The notes beneath the pieces are model-generated. The model was not told where the DNA came from, made no database searches, and saw only the letters and a list, made by a program, of their open reading frames with translations. 64,000 bases of DNA from KACC-23026 sp963829575 (GTDB lineage Bacteria > Bacillota > Bacilli > Bacillales > Sporolactobacillaceae), in assembly GCA_963829575.1 (NCBI GenBank), contig CAWHJF010000016.1, forward strand, positions 511,955 to 575,954. Direction: 5' to 3'. The translations under genes and the position numbers were made by a program. Below are positions 1-8,988 of the stretch, piece after piece (the first letter of the stretch is position 1; each line of letters begins with the position of its first letter).

Positions 1-159
1 TGACGAATAAAGAAACCCCAACGCTTGTTGTCGAAACCTTTCGATAAAATCAGATAAGTCGTTGTATTCTGTAAGTCTATTTCAAGCTCCAATGCATAAT
101 TTTTCCACCATTTCCGAACATTATAGGTGACGATATTTGAAAGAAAGAAGGCATCTGGG

Positions 160-774
160 ATGTCCATTACAAAACCACCACTTCGTTATTTTATTGGATG
201 TCTTTTAATGTCCGGGATTTCTGTATTAGTGGAAAAAGACTCCCATATTTCATCAGGAGGCGTATCTGGACTAAGCATTGGACTTTCCGATTTTTTCCAC
301 ATGAACCTTGTTATAGTGAATTTTAGTATTAAAACGATCATCTTCCTTCTCGTCTTAACATTCGGAGGCCAAACCACCGCTTTCTGGACAATCGTTGGCG
401 CCTGTCTCACCGGGTTCAGTATGTGGGCCTTTTCTCTTCTCCCAATAGACCTAGACTGGCCCAAATGGATGGCGTTTAGCTTCATCTTGCTTTTTTCAAA
501 ATTCCCGATTGGACTTCTTGTATCAAGAGGTTACTCCACCGGCGGTTTTACTAGTCTTGGTCAATTGCTTCAAGCCGGATTGAAGTTGCCCTTGTCGATT
601 AGCCTTTTTCTTTTGAACGCGTTAACGATTTTAGCCATGGTTGCCACACACGGCTTCATGTCTGGATTTTTAACCGCCATGATCGCTCTGTCTTCCGGGT
701 TTACAACGGAGGCTTGGGCTTACGCCACGAAAAAATACCTGGACAAATCTCCACCGGTTTCGTCTAACCATTAA
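160..774 (+). CDS. YitT/YczE-family membrane protein
   Basis: Integral membrane protein of about 204 residues with five or six hydrophobic segments. The glycine-rich SSGGVSGLSIGLSDFF near the N-terminus and the STGGFTSLGQ stretch in the second half resemble the YitT/YczE/YyaS (DUF161-type) membrane family, whose transported substrate is unknown. I chose ATG 160 because AGAAAGAAGG lies about 8 nt upstream; a GTG at 127 would add 11 residues without a ribosome site. It is alone on its strand and converges with the reductase gene that follows. Function is not established; the family call rests on overall pattern, not on a diagnostic motif. Confidence 0.7.
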   Translation: MSITKPPLRYFIGCLLMSGISVLVEKDSHISSGGVSGLSIGLSDFFHMNLVIVNFSIKTIIFLLVLTFGGQTTAFWTIVGACLTGFSMWAFSLLPIDLDWPKWMAFSFILLFSKFPIGLLVSRGYSTGGFTSLGQLLQAGLKLPLSISLFLLNALTILAMVATHGFMSGFLTAMIALSSGFTTEAWAYATKKYLDKSPPVSSNH

Positions 775-787
775 GTCTTAACCCTAT

Positions 788-828
788 GAAGCCCCTTTGA
801 CCGGGATTTTTCCCGATTAGAGGGCTTC
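788..828. other. stem-loop after the YitT-like gene
   Basis: Outer arms GAAGCCC/GGGCTTC enclose an inner CGGGA/TCCCG stem. There is no T-run on either strand, so it is a weak terminator candidate or a processing structure. Confidence 0.35.
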
Positions 829-875
829 ATCCCAGCTATAAAGCCTTTCTGTTGCACCCCTTTATGGTTCAAACC

Positions 876-913
876 GAAAAAACGGCTACCGAATTTTCGA
901 CAGCCGTTTTTTC
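876..913. terminator. bidirectional rho-independent terminator
   Basis: Perfect arms GAAAAAACGGCT/AGCCGTTTTTTC with a 14-nt loop. It lies between convergent genes and has T-runs on both strands, so it can end the reductase transcript (- strand) and the YitT-like transcript (+ strand). Confidence 0.85.
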
Positions 914-932
914 ATATTCTTATTGACAATAA

Positions 933-1934
933 TTATTGTCCAAACATGCTAGTGCTGTGCATCGGTTGGGTTCGAGCTTTCGGGTCAATATATGTTCTGG
1001 CGTTGTTGATCGCCGTTGGTCCTTCACCAAAACCTGTAGCGATTAGGTTGACTTTACCGTCATAAGTGACGACGTCTCCCGCGGCATAAACCCCTTCAAT
1101 ATTCGTTTCCATTTTCGTGTTCACAACGATTGAGTTTTTCTCGATATCTAAGCCCCAATCCTTAATAGGGCCGAGTGCTGAAATAAAGCCATGATTGACA
1201 ATCACAGTATCGACTTCAATTTCTTCTCTCGCTTCACCGCGCGGCTCGGTCAACACAACCTTTTGAATCCCTTCGTCGTCCCCGATAAAAGAATCCAACA
1301 CATACGGTGTCCTAATTTCCACTCTGGAATTCTTGAGCTGTTCCACACTGTGCTCGTGAGCCCGAAACTTATCACGTCGATGAACCAGGTACACTTTTTC
1401 CGCAATCGGTTCAAGCATATTAGACCAGTCCACTGCGGAGTCTCCACCACCAGAGACCATTACGCGTTTCCCTTTAAAAATAGACAAATCAGGAACAAAA
1501 TAATGTAGGTTCTTACCTTCATAATGGTCCGCTTTGTCAACATCTAGGCGACGTGGTTGGAACGCACCGACACCTGCTGTGATAATCACAGCACGAGTAT
1601 GATGTTCTGCTCCTTTATCGGATACCAATGTAATCGTACCATCTTCATTTTTCTTCAACTCACTGACGGATTCCTCAAGCACAACCGTTGGGTCGAATTG
1701 AAGCGCCTGCTCGGTTAACTGATTCACAAGTTCTTGAGCTCGAACCTTAGGAAATCCTGCCACATCATAAATGTATTTTTCTGGATAAAGGGCCGACAAT
1801 TGACCACCTAATTGCGGCATGCTCTCAATAATCTTAGTTTTCATTTGACGAAGTCCACCGTAAAAAGCTGTAAACAACCCAGTCGGACCACCGCCAATAA
1901 TCGTTACATCATACACTTCTTGTTCTCCACTCAT
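933..1934 (-). CDS. yumC: ferredoxin--NADP(+) reductase, thioredoxin-reductase-like type
   Basis: Cytosolic FAD enzyme that passes electrons between NADPH and ferredoxin or flavodoxin. It is 333 residues long, matching the YumC type. The FAD dinucleotide motif GGGPTG is at residues 14-19, the NADPH motif GGGDSA at 162-167, and the C-terminal FAD motif YAAGD near 283. There is no CxxC between the nucleotide domains, which separates it from thioredoxin reductase. ATG is preceded by GAGGG. It ends at a strong terminator and stands alone. Confidence 0.9.
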   Translation of the reverse strand: MSGEQEVYDVTIIGGGPTGLFTAFYGGLRQMKTKIIESMPQLGGQLSALYPEKYIYDVAGFPKVRAQELVNQLTEQALQFDPTVVLEESVSELKKNEDGTITLVSDKGAEHHTRAVIITAGVGAFQPRRLDVDKADHYEGKNLHYFVPDLSIFKGKRVMVSGGGDSAVDWSNMLEPIAEKVYLVHRRDKFRAHEHSVEQLKNSRVEIRTPYVLDSFIGDDEGIQKVVLTEPRGEAREEIEVDTVIVNHGFISALGPIKDWGLDIEKNSIVVNTKMETNIEGVYAAGDVVTYDGKVNLIATGFGEGPTAINNARTYIDPKARTQPMHSTSMFGQ

Positions 1935-2145
1935 CGCTATCCCTCAAATCACTTTCTGTATTGGATTTATTAAAATATATAAAAGAGTTAACTGGCTCAT
2001 TCATGACTTTACATATTGGCGCTTAAAAATAGATTAATACAATCTTTCATAAACCGCAAAGATTGGTACCTGATTAATGGTGTGGATAGGCGTTTGTCGA
2101 TCGGACACGCTTCTAGTGGTCGTGCTAAGAAAGGTCGCCGAACAC

Positions 2146-2940
2146 TCAATCTCCGTCGATAACATCAAATAAACCACCTAGCACACTGCCTTCCCCTCGT
2201 CGTTCTCCGACTGGGTTCTGTGGCATTGCGCTAAATACGCGGCTTGCCAAACGACTAAATGGAAGGGATTGAACCCAAACGGTTCCCGGCCCTTCTAAGG
2301 TTGCAAAAAACAACCCTTCGCCGCCAAACAAAGCTGTTTTAATCCCCTTAACAAATTGAATGTCGTAGCGAACCCCTCCCGTCATGGCTACCAAACAACC
2401 GGTATCCACTCTGAGACGTTCGCCAGGTACTAATTGAACCGACTTGATGGTTCCGCCTGCATGAACAAAGGCAAGGCCGTCCCCCTCAAGCTTCTCCATA
2501 ATAAACCCTTCACCACCAAAAAAGCCAGCCCCTAATTTCCTTTTAAAATCAATGCCAATGGATACCCCTTTTGCCGCACACAAAAAAGCATCTTTTTGAC
2601 AAATGATCTTTCCGTTATATTGGCTTAAGTCCATCGGAATAATTTTACCAGGATAAGGTGCTGCAAAGGAAACATGGCGTTTTTCATATCCAGTATTTGT
2701 AAAAGCAGTCATGAATAGACTTTCTCCAGTTAAAAGACGCCGGCCCGCCCCCAACATCTTGCCCATAAACCCACCGCTTTGATTGCTGCCATCACCAAAG
2801 ATGGTTTCCATTTCGATCTGGTCTTCCATCATCATGAGCGCACCCGCCTCAGCAATGGTTGTTTCAGACGGATCCAACTCAATCTCGACAAACTGCATGT
2901 CATCTCCATAAATTTTATAATCTATAGCATGATTATTCAA
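2146..2940 (-). CDS. AIM24/TIGR00266-family protein
   Basis: A 264-residue cytosolic protein of the TIGR00266/AIM24 family (tryptophan-RNA-binding-attenuator-like beta fold). The family signature of repeated glycine-rich strands is visible (GAGFFGGEGFIMEKLEG, TALFGGEGLFFATLEGPG). No enzyme activity is known for the family. The start is TTG at 2938-2940, chosen because AGGGGGAA sits about 8 nt upstream and no nearby ATG has a comparable site. Monocistronic by context. Confidence 0.8.
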   Translation of the reverse strand: MNNHAIDYKIYGDDMQFVEIELDPSETTIAEAGALMMMEDQIEMETIFGDGSNQSGGFMGKMLGAGRRLLTGESLFMTAFTNTGYEKRHVSFAAPYPGKIIPMDLSQYNGKIICQKDAFLCAAKGVSIGIDFKRKLGAGFFGGEGFIMEKLEGDGLAFVHAGGTIKSVQLVPGERLRVDTGCLVAMTGGVRYDIQFVKGIKTALFGGEGLFFATLEGPGTVWVQSLPFSRLASRVFSAMPQNPVGERRGEGSVLGGLFDVIDGD

Positions 2941-3108
2941 TACAATTCCCCCTAACCAAAGTGGTTGTTTAAATTCTTATACGGTGGAATCATAGAAAGG
3001 TTTCTCTTTAATGACATTTAACCAACAGAGGATTTGATTTTGATTAGAATTTGTCCTGAAAATTAATGACGAAAGCTCCACTTTAATTTGATCCGTTCTT
3101 AGTTCAAA

Positions 3109-3147
3109 TAAAAAAGTGCCAACCCCATTTCGGTTGACACTTTTTAT
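3109..3147 (-). terminator. terminator of clpE
   Basis: Stem AAAAAGTGCCAACC/GGTTGACACTTTTT just downstream of the clpE stop, with a T-run on the - strand. Confidence 0.75.
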
Positions 3148-3156
3148 AAAAATGAC

Positions 3157-5313
3157 TTATTGAATGACTAATTCACCTTCATGCACATCGACTTTGATGG
3201 CGGTCACGTGGTCTTTTTCTAATAATACGTCCGCAATCGCATCTTCAATTCGTTCTTCGATCACACGACGTAACGGACGTGCACCGAAGTCTGGATCATA
3301 TCCAAGATCTGCTAATTTCTCCTTAGCTTCGGCTGTGACAACAAGCTCGATCCCTTGAGCTTTGGCTAGTTCTTCAACTTCCACAAGCATGAGATCAACA
3401 ATTTGAACAAGACTTGTTTTAGAAAGCGCCTCAAATCGCACGATCCCATCAAATCGGTTTAAGAACTCTGGTCGGAAATAGTTTTTGAGTTCTTCAAGTC
3501 CTTCTGAAGACACTTGTGCGCTGGTTTCTTCCGCTGCCCCAAACCCAACTTTAAACGGCTTAACGGCACCGACACCGGCGTTACTTGTCATAATAATGAC
3601 GGTATCTTTAAAGCTGACGGTACGACCTTGACTATCTGTCAGACGCCCATCCTCAAGAATTTGTAGGAACATATGCTGCACATCCGGATGCGCCTTTTCG
3701 ATTTCATCAAGAAGAATCAAGCTATATGGTTTTCTTCGGACTTGTTCCGTCAATTGACCCGCGTCTTCATGACCAACGTAGCCTGGAGGAGACCCGATCA
3801 ATTTGGACACTGAATGCTTCTCCATGTATTCGCTCATATCGAGACGAATCATGGCCTCTGCGTCGCCAAACAAAACGTTCGCAAGCGTCTTAGAAAGCTC
3901 CGTTTTCCCTACACCAGTTGGACCGACGAATAAGAAAGACCCAATTGGACGATTCTTACGACGGAATCCAGTGCGGTTACGGCGAATCGCTTTCGCCACT
4001 TTTTGAACAGCCGCTTCTTGACCAATGACTTGGGCGTTTAAACGCTCTGGAAGATCGCGCATTTTCTCTTGTTCGTCTCGCTCAAGTCGGCGCACTGGAA
4101 TCCCTGTTTTTTCCTCAATTAAGAGTTCAATAGTGGTCGTCTCAACTTCTGGATGGTCCACTTTCTCAGTAGACGTTTCAAGTTGAGTCTGCAAAGCAAG
4201 CTCTTCATCTCTTAATTTAGCTGCCTGTTCATAATCCTCTTGGGCGGTTGCTTTTGCTTTTTCATCCGCAATTTGTTCTAAGCGGTCTTGAATCTCACTT
4301 GTGGACGTTCCACTGTTCGCCAAGTTCACTTTTGAACCTGCTTCATCCATTAAGTCAATGGCTTTGTCCGGCAAAAAGCGATCTTGGATATATCGGCTAG
4401 AAAGTGTGACACACGCTTCAATTGCCTCATCGGTAAATTCGACTTGATGGAACGCCTCATAGCGCGGTTTTAGCCCTTTTAAAATCTCAATAGCCTCAGC
4501 CTTACTTGGTTCGTCCACAATGATTGGTTGAAAGCGACGTTCCAACGCTGCATCTTTTTCAATTTTTCGGTATTCCTTAAGTGTGGTTGCCCCAATCATT
4601 TGAAGCTCACCACGAGCAAGCGCTGGTTTTAAAATATTCCCTGCATCACTGGAACCTTCTGCGGACCCTGCGCCAACGAGCTGGTGAATCTCATCAATGA
4701 ATAAAATGAGATTAGGATTGGCTTGGAGTTCGCTGATTAATTGCTTCATGCGCTCTTCAAACTGACCTCGAATACCTGTACCGGCAACTAAGGAAGCCAC
4801 ATCTAACAGATACACTTCTTTTTTCTTAAGTTTCGCTGGGACATTCCCTTCTGTAACGCGCAGGGCTAATCCTTCCGCAATTGCGGTCTTACCCACCCCA
4901 GGTTCCCCAATGAGAACTGGGTTGTTTTTGTTTCTACGATTCAATGTTTCAATCACACGTTCCACTTCTTTGTCTCGGCCAATCACTGGGTCAATCAAGC
5001 CATTGCGTGCGGATTGTGACAAGTTCTTTCCTAATTGATCAAGAAGGCCGCCACCTTGCCCATTCCCCGTTTGAGGATGACCAAACATGGCCCCTTGGCC
5101 TTGTGGAGCTTTCGTGTTGTTTGGATTTTGTGCCGCAAATCCTTTGAAAAAGTCCTCCATGGAAAAGCCGCCGCCTTGATTATATAAAAGTCCTGTTTTA
5201 TTTTTGACAATTTGGAAACACGATTCGCAGAGATGATACTCTGCTCGTTGGTGGTTAACTTGTACATTCCAGCCCATAACAGCTTGGTTTTCTTTACAAC
5301 GATCACATCTCAT
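3157..5313 (-). CDS. clpE: ATP-dependent unfoldase ClpE
   Basis: HSP100 unfoldase that feeds misfolded proteins to ClpP. At 718 residues it is close to B. subtilis ClpE. The N-terminus carries the ClpE-specific zinc finger (C3, C6, C29, C32) and a Gly/Gln-rich linker instead of the ClpC N-domain. The first AAA+ module has Walker A GEPGVGKT at 136-143 and Walker B LILFIDEIHQ; a UVR-like coiled segment (QEDYEQAAKLRDEE) follows; the second AAA+ module has GPTGVGKT around residue 460 and LILLDEIEKAHPD. Upstream on the same strand is a near-perfect CtsR box, so heat and protein-stress derepression is expected. Its partner clpP, in this same window at 55083, carries the same box. Confidence 0.95.
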   Translation of the reverse strand: MRCDRCKENQAVMGWNVQVNHQRAEYHLCESCFQIVKNKTGLLYNQGGGFSMEDFFKGFAAQNPNNTKAPQGQGAMFGHPQTGNGQGGGLLDQLGKNLSQSARNGLIDPVIGRDKEVERVIETLNRRNKNNPVLIGEPGVGKTAIAEGLALRVTEGNVPAKLKKKEVYLLDVASLVAGTGIRGQFEERMKQLISELQANPNLILFIDEIHQLVGAGSAEGSSDAGNILKPALARGELQMIGATTLKEYRKIEKDAALERRFQPIIVDEPSKAEAIEILKGLKPRYEAFHQVEFTDEAIEACVTLSSRYIQDRFLPDKAIDLMDEAGSKVNLANSGTSTSEIQDRLEQIADEKAKATAQEDYEQAAKLRDEELALQTQLETSTEKVDHPEVETTTIELLIEEKTGIPVRRLERDEQEKMRDLPERLNAQVIGQEAAVQKVAKAIRRNRTGFRRKNRPIGSFLFVGPTGVGKTELSKTLANVLFGDAEAMIRLDMSEYMEKHSVSKLIGSPPGYVGHEDAGQLTEQVRRKPYSLILLDEIEKAHPDVQHMFLQILEDGRLTDSQGRTVSFKDTVIIMTSNAGVGAVKPFKVGFGAAEETSAQVSSEGLEELKNYFRPEFLNRFDGIVRFEALSKTSLVQIVDLMLVEVEELAKAQGIELVVTAEAKEKLADLGYDPDFGARPLRRVIEERIEDAIADVLLEKDHVTAIKVDVHEGELVIQ

Positions 5314-5371
5314 TGAAACATTCCTCCTAATAGTTTGTTCATTAATTTTTAGTTGAAAGAGTAGTATTAAC

Positions 5372-5388
5372 TTTGACTATCTTTGACC
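5372..5388 (-). promoter_or_regulatory. CtsR operator of clpE
   Basis: On the - strand the site reads GGTCAAAGATAGTCAAA, a tandem heptad repeat matching the CtsR consensus (RGTCAAA-NAN-RGTCAAA). It lies about 60 nt upstream of the clpE start. Confidence 0.85.
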
Positions 5389-5589
5389 TTTATTTTAAAA
5401 GAAAACTCGGAGCAACACAAGTCATTTGCATTATATAATATGACTATAATATCAATAACAAGTTGATCAGAGCAGCTTGGGTCATTAGGTTTGTATCCCT
5501 ATTATACTTTGACCAATTCTAACTTTCAAGAGGTTTGTTTTATTTTTTTATAAAAAGATAATGATTACCTCTTAATAGTTAATATAAAT

Positions 5590-5630
5590 TAAAAAAGCAG
5601 AAATCAGATGGAATCTGACTTCTGCTCTCT
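5590..5630 (-). terminator. terminator of the 113-aa hypothetical gene
   Basis: Arms AGCAGAAATCAGAT/ATCTGACTTCTGCT with one mismatch, followed on the - strand by a T-run. It lies at the upstream end of the 5314-5642 gap, which otherwise holds the CtsR box and AT-rich promoter-like DNA. Confidence 0.75.
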
Positions 5631-5642
5631 ATTTTATTAGGG

Positions 5643-5984
5643 TTAAATCGGTTGGATGGTGTAGGAGGCGCGATCGTTTTTGAATACCAAGTGGTCTTGG
5701 TTCGCTTCAACATCGTGAAGATCGGTAAGCGGCAGATCATAGCGCGCATACGGAAGGACTGCCTCGCCGCTTTCTTCCACAGTCTCCCCACCACCGACCA
5801 ATTCGATCGCACGGTTTGCTAAGTAGTCATCTGTATCTCGGGTCACTTCCTTTAACCGGACATCGGTTAAATGCAGATAGGCCTGATCCACATTTTCCAA
5901 CTCTTCCTTTACAACCCGTATTGTTTGACCTTTCCACGTCGCCAAAAGGTTTTGAATGTCTGCTTCGTTTACAAGTTCGCTCAA
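5643..5984 (-). CDS. hypothetical protein, 113 aa
   Basis: I do not recognise this protein. It is acidic, soluble, has no signal peptide or membrane segment, and appears to be a mixed alpha/beta single domain. The TTG start at 5982-5984 is supported by AAGAGGTG about 8 nt upstream; an ATG inside that stretch is in another frame. It follows yunB on the same strand with a 63-nt gap, so co-transcription with yunB is possible. Confidence 0.65.
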   Translation of the reverse strand: MSELVNEADIQNLLATWKGQTIRVVKEELENVDQAYLHLTDVRLKEVTRDTDDYLANRAIELVGGGETVEESGEAVLPYARYDLPLTDLHDVEANQDHLVFKNDRASYTIQPI

Positions 5985-6047
5985 AGTTCATCACCTCTTA
6001 CTCATTGTGTCCGTTTTATATGGGATTTATGTAAGAGACACCTCGCT

Positions 6048-6854
6048 TTATGGCTTGGTGGAAGTATGCAATGAACCACTTTTCAACGAAGAAAACAGTT
6101 TTGGAACCTCACCGCTGATTGTCGTCTCTGCGATTGGAATGTCTTTTACAACTGTTATTTTTTTAGTGCGAAACGGTAGGATCAGTTGAACAGTCGTTTT
6201 GGCGTGAACATAGAGGGTCACGTGGACGCTATTGATGCCAACCGATTGAACGTCTGGTCGGTAATTTGTTGTTAAACTACTCAAAAAGTCAAACCGAACC
6301 GGCACTTTGGGTCCCAGGTTTCCTAATAACGCATTATGAGAAACCACACCAAGCGGCACGGACACGGATCGTGCCACAGGTTTTTGATGCATTTGAATGA
6401 TGTGTTTCGCGTTCTGATCAATCGTAATCTGCCCACTGTCTAATGCATATAAAAAATCTTCTAAGCGCTGTGTAGTGTCGTGCAAAAACTGAGACATCCC
6501 AATGGTATTAACGTTTACAAGCGTCATTTCTCCAGCATTATTGGTTTTTATATCGAAAAACTCAGAATGAGATTCTTTTGGCGTTTTCTTTAGCATGTCC
6601 CCTTGAGTGGCTAGGTCTTTTAACTGTACATTGCTCAGGGCATAATTAAACGCATAGGACATCGCCTGCTTGGCTTGAAACTCCGCATAAGTGGTTAAAA
6701 CAGGCTTTAACGAGCGCGAAGCCATTAAAAAAGCCAAGATGGTGATCACTATAAACAAAACAAAACTCAGTCCAAATACGACGCCTTTTGGCCAAGGGGA
6801 CAAGATTGGATTCTTTCGCACGCCTTTCGGCCGAAACAGTCTTCTTCGGTGCAT
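6048..6854 (-). CDS. yunB: sporulation protein YunB
   Basis: Sporulation protein YunB, 268 residues from the chosen ATG, close to the B. subtilis protein. An arginine/lysine-rich head (MHRRRLFRPKGVRK) is followed by one transmembrane helix at about 25-47 and a large outer domain containing YAEFQAKQAMSYAFNYAL. In B. subtilis yunB is transcribed in the mother cell under SigE and mutants form fewer spores. The ATG at 6852-6854 is preferred over an upstream GTG because GAGGTGAGG precedes it. It is a direct sign that the organism is a spore former. Confidence 0.85.
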   Translation of the reverse strand: MHRRRLFRPKGVRKNPILSPWPKGVVFGLSFVLFIVITILAFLMASRSLKPVLTTYAEFQAKQAMSYAFNYALSNVQLKDLATQGDMLKKTPKESHSEFFDIKTNNAGEMTLVNVNTIGMSQFLHDTTQRLEDFLYALDSGQITIDQNAKHIIQMHQKPVARSVSVPLGVVSHNALLGNLGPKVPVRFDFLSSLTTNYRPDVQSVGINSVHVTLYVHAKTTVQLILPFRTKKITVVKDIPIAETTISGEVPKLFSSLKSGSLHTSTKP

Positions 6855-6965
6855 AAGCCTCACCTCACACCATTTATATGCTTGTCATTGACCCATTCAT
6901 GCTCACCCACCATACGAACACTTCTATTTATTAAGGCGGGCGAGTTCCCGCAGCTCGTGCACACG

Positions 6966-7811
6966 CTTAGCGGAACCGCGTGTCCCTAATTTTATTTTAG
7001 GGACACGTCGTTCCGCTATCTTGCGTCTGAACCCGGTCTCGTCTAATTTGCGTCATCCATAGGTCGCTATTGCTCTATTTCTACCCCGTTTTCTCGTCAT
7101 GTCAGCGGAATAGCGGATGCTCGTCTACCTTTTCTTCTCCATGCACCTCTTTTTTATGCATTAACGGAACCTCGTGTCCCTAATTTTATTTTAGGGACAC
7201 GTCGTTCCGCTATCCTACGTCTGTACCTGGTCTCGTCTAATTTGCGTCATCCATAGGTCGCTATTGCTCTATTTCTACCCCGTTTTCTCGTCATGTCAGC
7301 GGAATAGCGGATGCTCGTCTACCTTTTCTTCTCCATGTCCCTCTTTTTTATGCATTAACGGAACCTCGTGTCCCTAATTTTATTTTAGGGACACGTCGTT
7401 CCGCTATCTTGCGTCTGTACCCGGTCTCGTCTAATTTGCGTCATCCATAGGTCGCTATTGCTCTATTTCTACCCCGTTTTCTCGTCATGTCAGCGGAATA
7501 GCGGATGCTCGTCTACCTTTTCTTCTCCATGTCCCTCTTTTTTATGCATTAACGGATGCTCGTGTCCCTAATTTTATTTTAGGGACACGTCGTTCCGCTA
7601 TCCTACGTCTGTACCTGGTCTCGTCTAATTTGCGTCATCCATAGGTCGCTATTGCTCTATTTCTACCCCGTTTTCTCGTCATGTCAGCGGAATAGCGGAT
7701 GCTCGTCTACCTTTTCTTCTCCATGTCCCTCTTTTTTATGCATTAACGGATGCTCGTGTCCCTAATTTTATTTTAGGGACACGTCGTTCCGCTATCCTGT
7801 GTCTGTACCCG
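6966..7811. repeat. 194-bp tandem repeat array, about 4.4 copies
   Basis: The anchor TGTCCCTAAT recurs at 6981, 7175, 7369, 7563 and 7757, an exact 194-bp spacing. Each unit holds a stem-loop with arms GTGTCCCTAA/TTAGGGACAC, and in the first copy an outer AGCGGAAC/GTTCCGCT arm extends it. Copies are almost identical; differences cluster in the outer left arm (GGAAC versus GGATG). No convincing ORF crosses it. It fills most of the 6855-7919 gap between yunB and nadE. Confidence 0.95.
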
Positions 7812-7874
7812 GGATGTAGGAGTAAACGTGTGCCTTTCCGCCTAAATTCCATGTAAAGTTATGTAACACTGGGT

Positions 7875-7880
7875 TATAAT
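7875..7880 (+). promoter_or_regulatory. probable -10 box of nadE
   Basis: Perfect TATAAT 40 nt before the nadE start; the -35 region (TGTAAA at 7852) is weak. Confidence 0.45.
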
Positions 7881-7919
7881 ATAGAAAGAGTCTACATTTG
7901 TATTGGAGGTTTTTTTGGG

Positions 7920-8744
7920 ATGCGCGAACAACAACGGAAGATCATTGAAGCTCTTCATGTTCAACCCTCCATTAACCCTGAGGAGGAAATTCGCAAGAGA
8001 ATTGATTTTTTAAAGGCCTATACACTTAAAACGAAGGCAAAAGGGTTTGTTTTAGGGATTAGTTTAGGGCAAGACTCAACGCTCGCCGGGAAGCTTGCGC
8101 AAATGGCAGTGGACGAGCTTAATCAAGAACATGGTGGAGGCTATCAATTTATAGCGATTCGTCTCCCGCATGGTTCCCAGCAAGATGAAGCGGATTCCAA
8201 GTTGGTGTTTGAATTCATTAATCCTAAGAATCCACTTTCTTTCAACATTGAACCGAGCACAAACGCCTTCACAGAAACATTCAACGAAGTCAGTACGGTG
8301 CCTTTGAGTGATTTTCAAAAAGGAAACGTCAAAGCACGGTTACGCATGATTGCCCAGTATGCATTTGGAGGCATGAATGGGCTTTTAGTGATTGGTACCG
8401 ACCACGCAGCGGAAGCGATCACCGGATTTTTCACCAAATATGGGGATGGTGGTGCGGACCTCTTACCGCTTTCCGGTTTGTCCAAACGCCAAGGGAAAGC
8501 CTTACTTAAATTTTTAAACTGTCCAGAACAGTTGTATCTGAAGAAACCAACGGCCGATCTTTTAGATGAAAAGCCTCAACAAGCAGACGAAACCGAACTC
8601 GGAATTACCTATGATGAAATTGACGATTACTTAGAAGGAAAAGACGTTACGGACAAAGTGGCCGAGGCGCTCGAGACGCGCTATGCGTTAACCCAGCACA
8701 AGCGTGAACTTCCACCTTCACGATTTGATGAGTGGTGGAACTGA
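7920..8744 (+). CDS. nadE: NH3-dependent NAD(+) synthetase
   Basis: Converts nicotinic acid adenine dinucleotide, ATP and ammonia to NAD+, the last step of NAD synthesis. The protein is 274 residues, the size of the ammonia-dependent form without a glutaminase domain. The ATP pyrophosphatase P-loop appears as GISLGQDSTLAGKLAQ (usual SGGxDS is here SLGQDS, as in other NadE), and GTDHAAEAITGFFTKYGDGG is the conserved NaAD-binding segment. ATG 7920 follows GGAGG at 7905. It starts just after the 194-bp array. Confidence 0.95.
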   Translation: MREQQRKIIEALHVQPSINPEEEIRKRIDFLKAYTLKTKAKGFVLGISLGQDSTLAGKLAQMAVDELNQEHGGGYQFIAIRLPHGSQQDEADSKLVFEFINPKNPLSFNIEPSTNAFTETFNEVSTVPLSDFQKGNVKARLRMIAQYAFGGMNGLLVIGTDHAAEAITGFFTKYGDGGADLLPLSGLSKRQGKALLKFLNCPEQLYLKKPTADLLDEKPQQADETELGITYDEIDDYLEGKDVTDKVAEALETRYALTQHKRELPPSRFDEWWN

Positions 8745-8764
8745 ACTAACAGGTGAATGAACCC

Positions 8765-8796
8765 CCTCCCAGATTGGGCATTCTAAGGTTGGGAGG
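8765..8796 (+). promoter_or_regulatory. hairpin overlapping a ribosome binding site
   Basis: CCTCCCA (8765-8771) can pair with TGGGAGG (8790-8796), and the right arm is the ribosome site of the following small ORF. It could mask translation or be a remnant of a nadE terminator. Confidence 0.4.
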
Positions 8797-8804
8797 TGTT
8801 GCAT

Positions 8805-8951
8805 ATGAAACCTAATGAGCGGATGACCAAGAATCCCCTTCAACCGGAAAAACAACGTGCCGAAGAGGGAAGCGTTAAAATCAAATCGAGTGTGATTAGT
8901 CCGCCAGAACCGACACCACAGCCTAAAGACTATGATTCGATTGAGTATTAA
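8805..8951 (+). CDS. small hydrophilic protein, 48 aa
   Basis: Short ORF of 48 codons with an excellent ribosome site (GGGAGGTG, 8 nt before ATG) and an immediate downstream terminator, which together make it likely to be real. The product is Pro/Lys/Glu-rich, apparently disordered, with a proline cluster (SPPEPTPQPKDYDS) near the C-terminus. No family recognised. It sits 60 bp after nadE and may be co-transcribed with it. Confidence 0.65.
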   Translation: MKPNERMTKNPLQPEKQRAEEGSVKIKSSVISPPEPTPQPKDYDSIEY

Positions 8952-8988
8952 AAAGGATGGAGCATCCCGCTCCATCCCTTTATTTTTC
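8951..8988. terminator. bidirectional terminator
   Basis: Perfect arms GGATGGAGC/GCTCCATCC (8955-8977) with A-run before and T-rich tract after; it sits between convergent genes. Confidence 0.85.

Noticed and set aside
1..126. Partial gene at the left edge
   Set aside because: No frame continues convincingly from the edge; stops occur early and no motif is visible.
5508..5524. Second CtsR box upstream of clpE
   Set aside because: Only one TTTGACC heptad is good; the second is degenerate.
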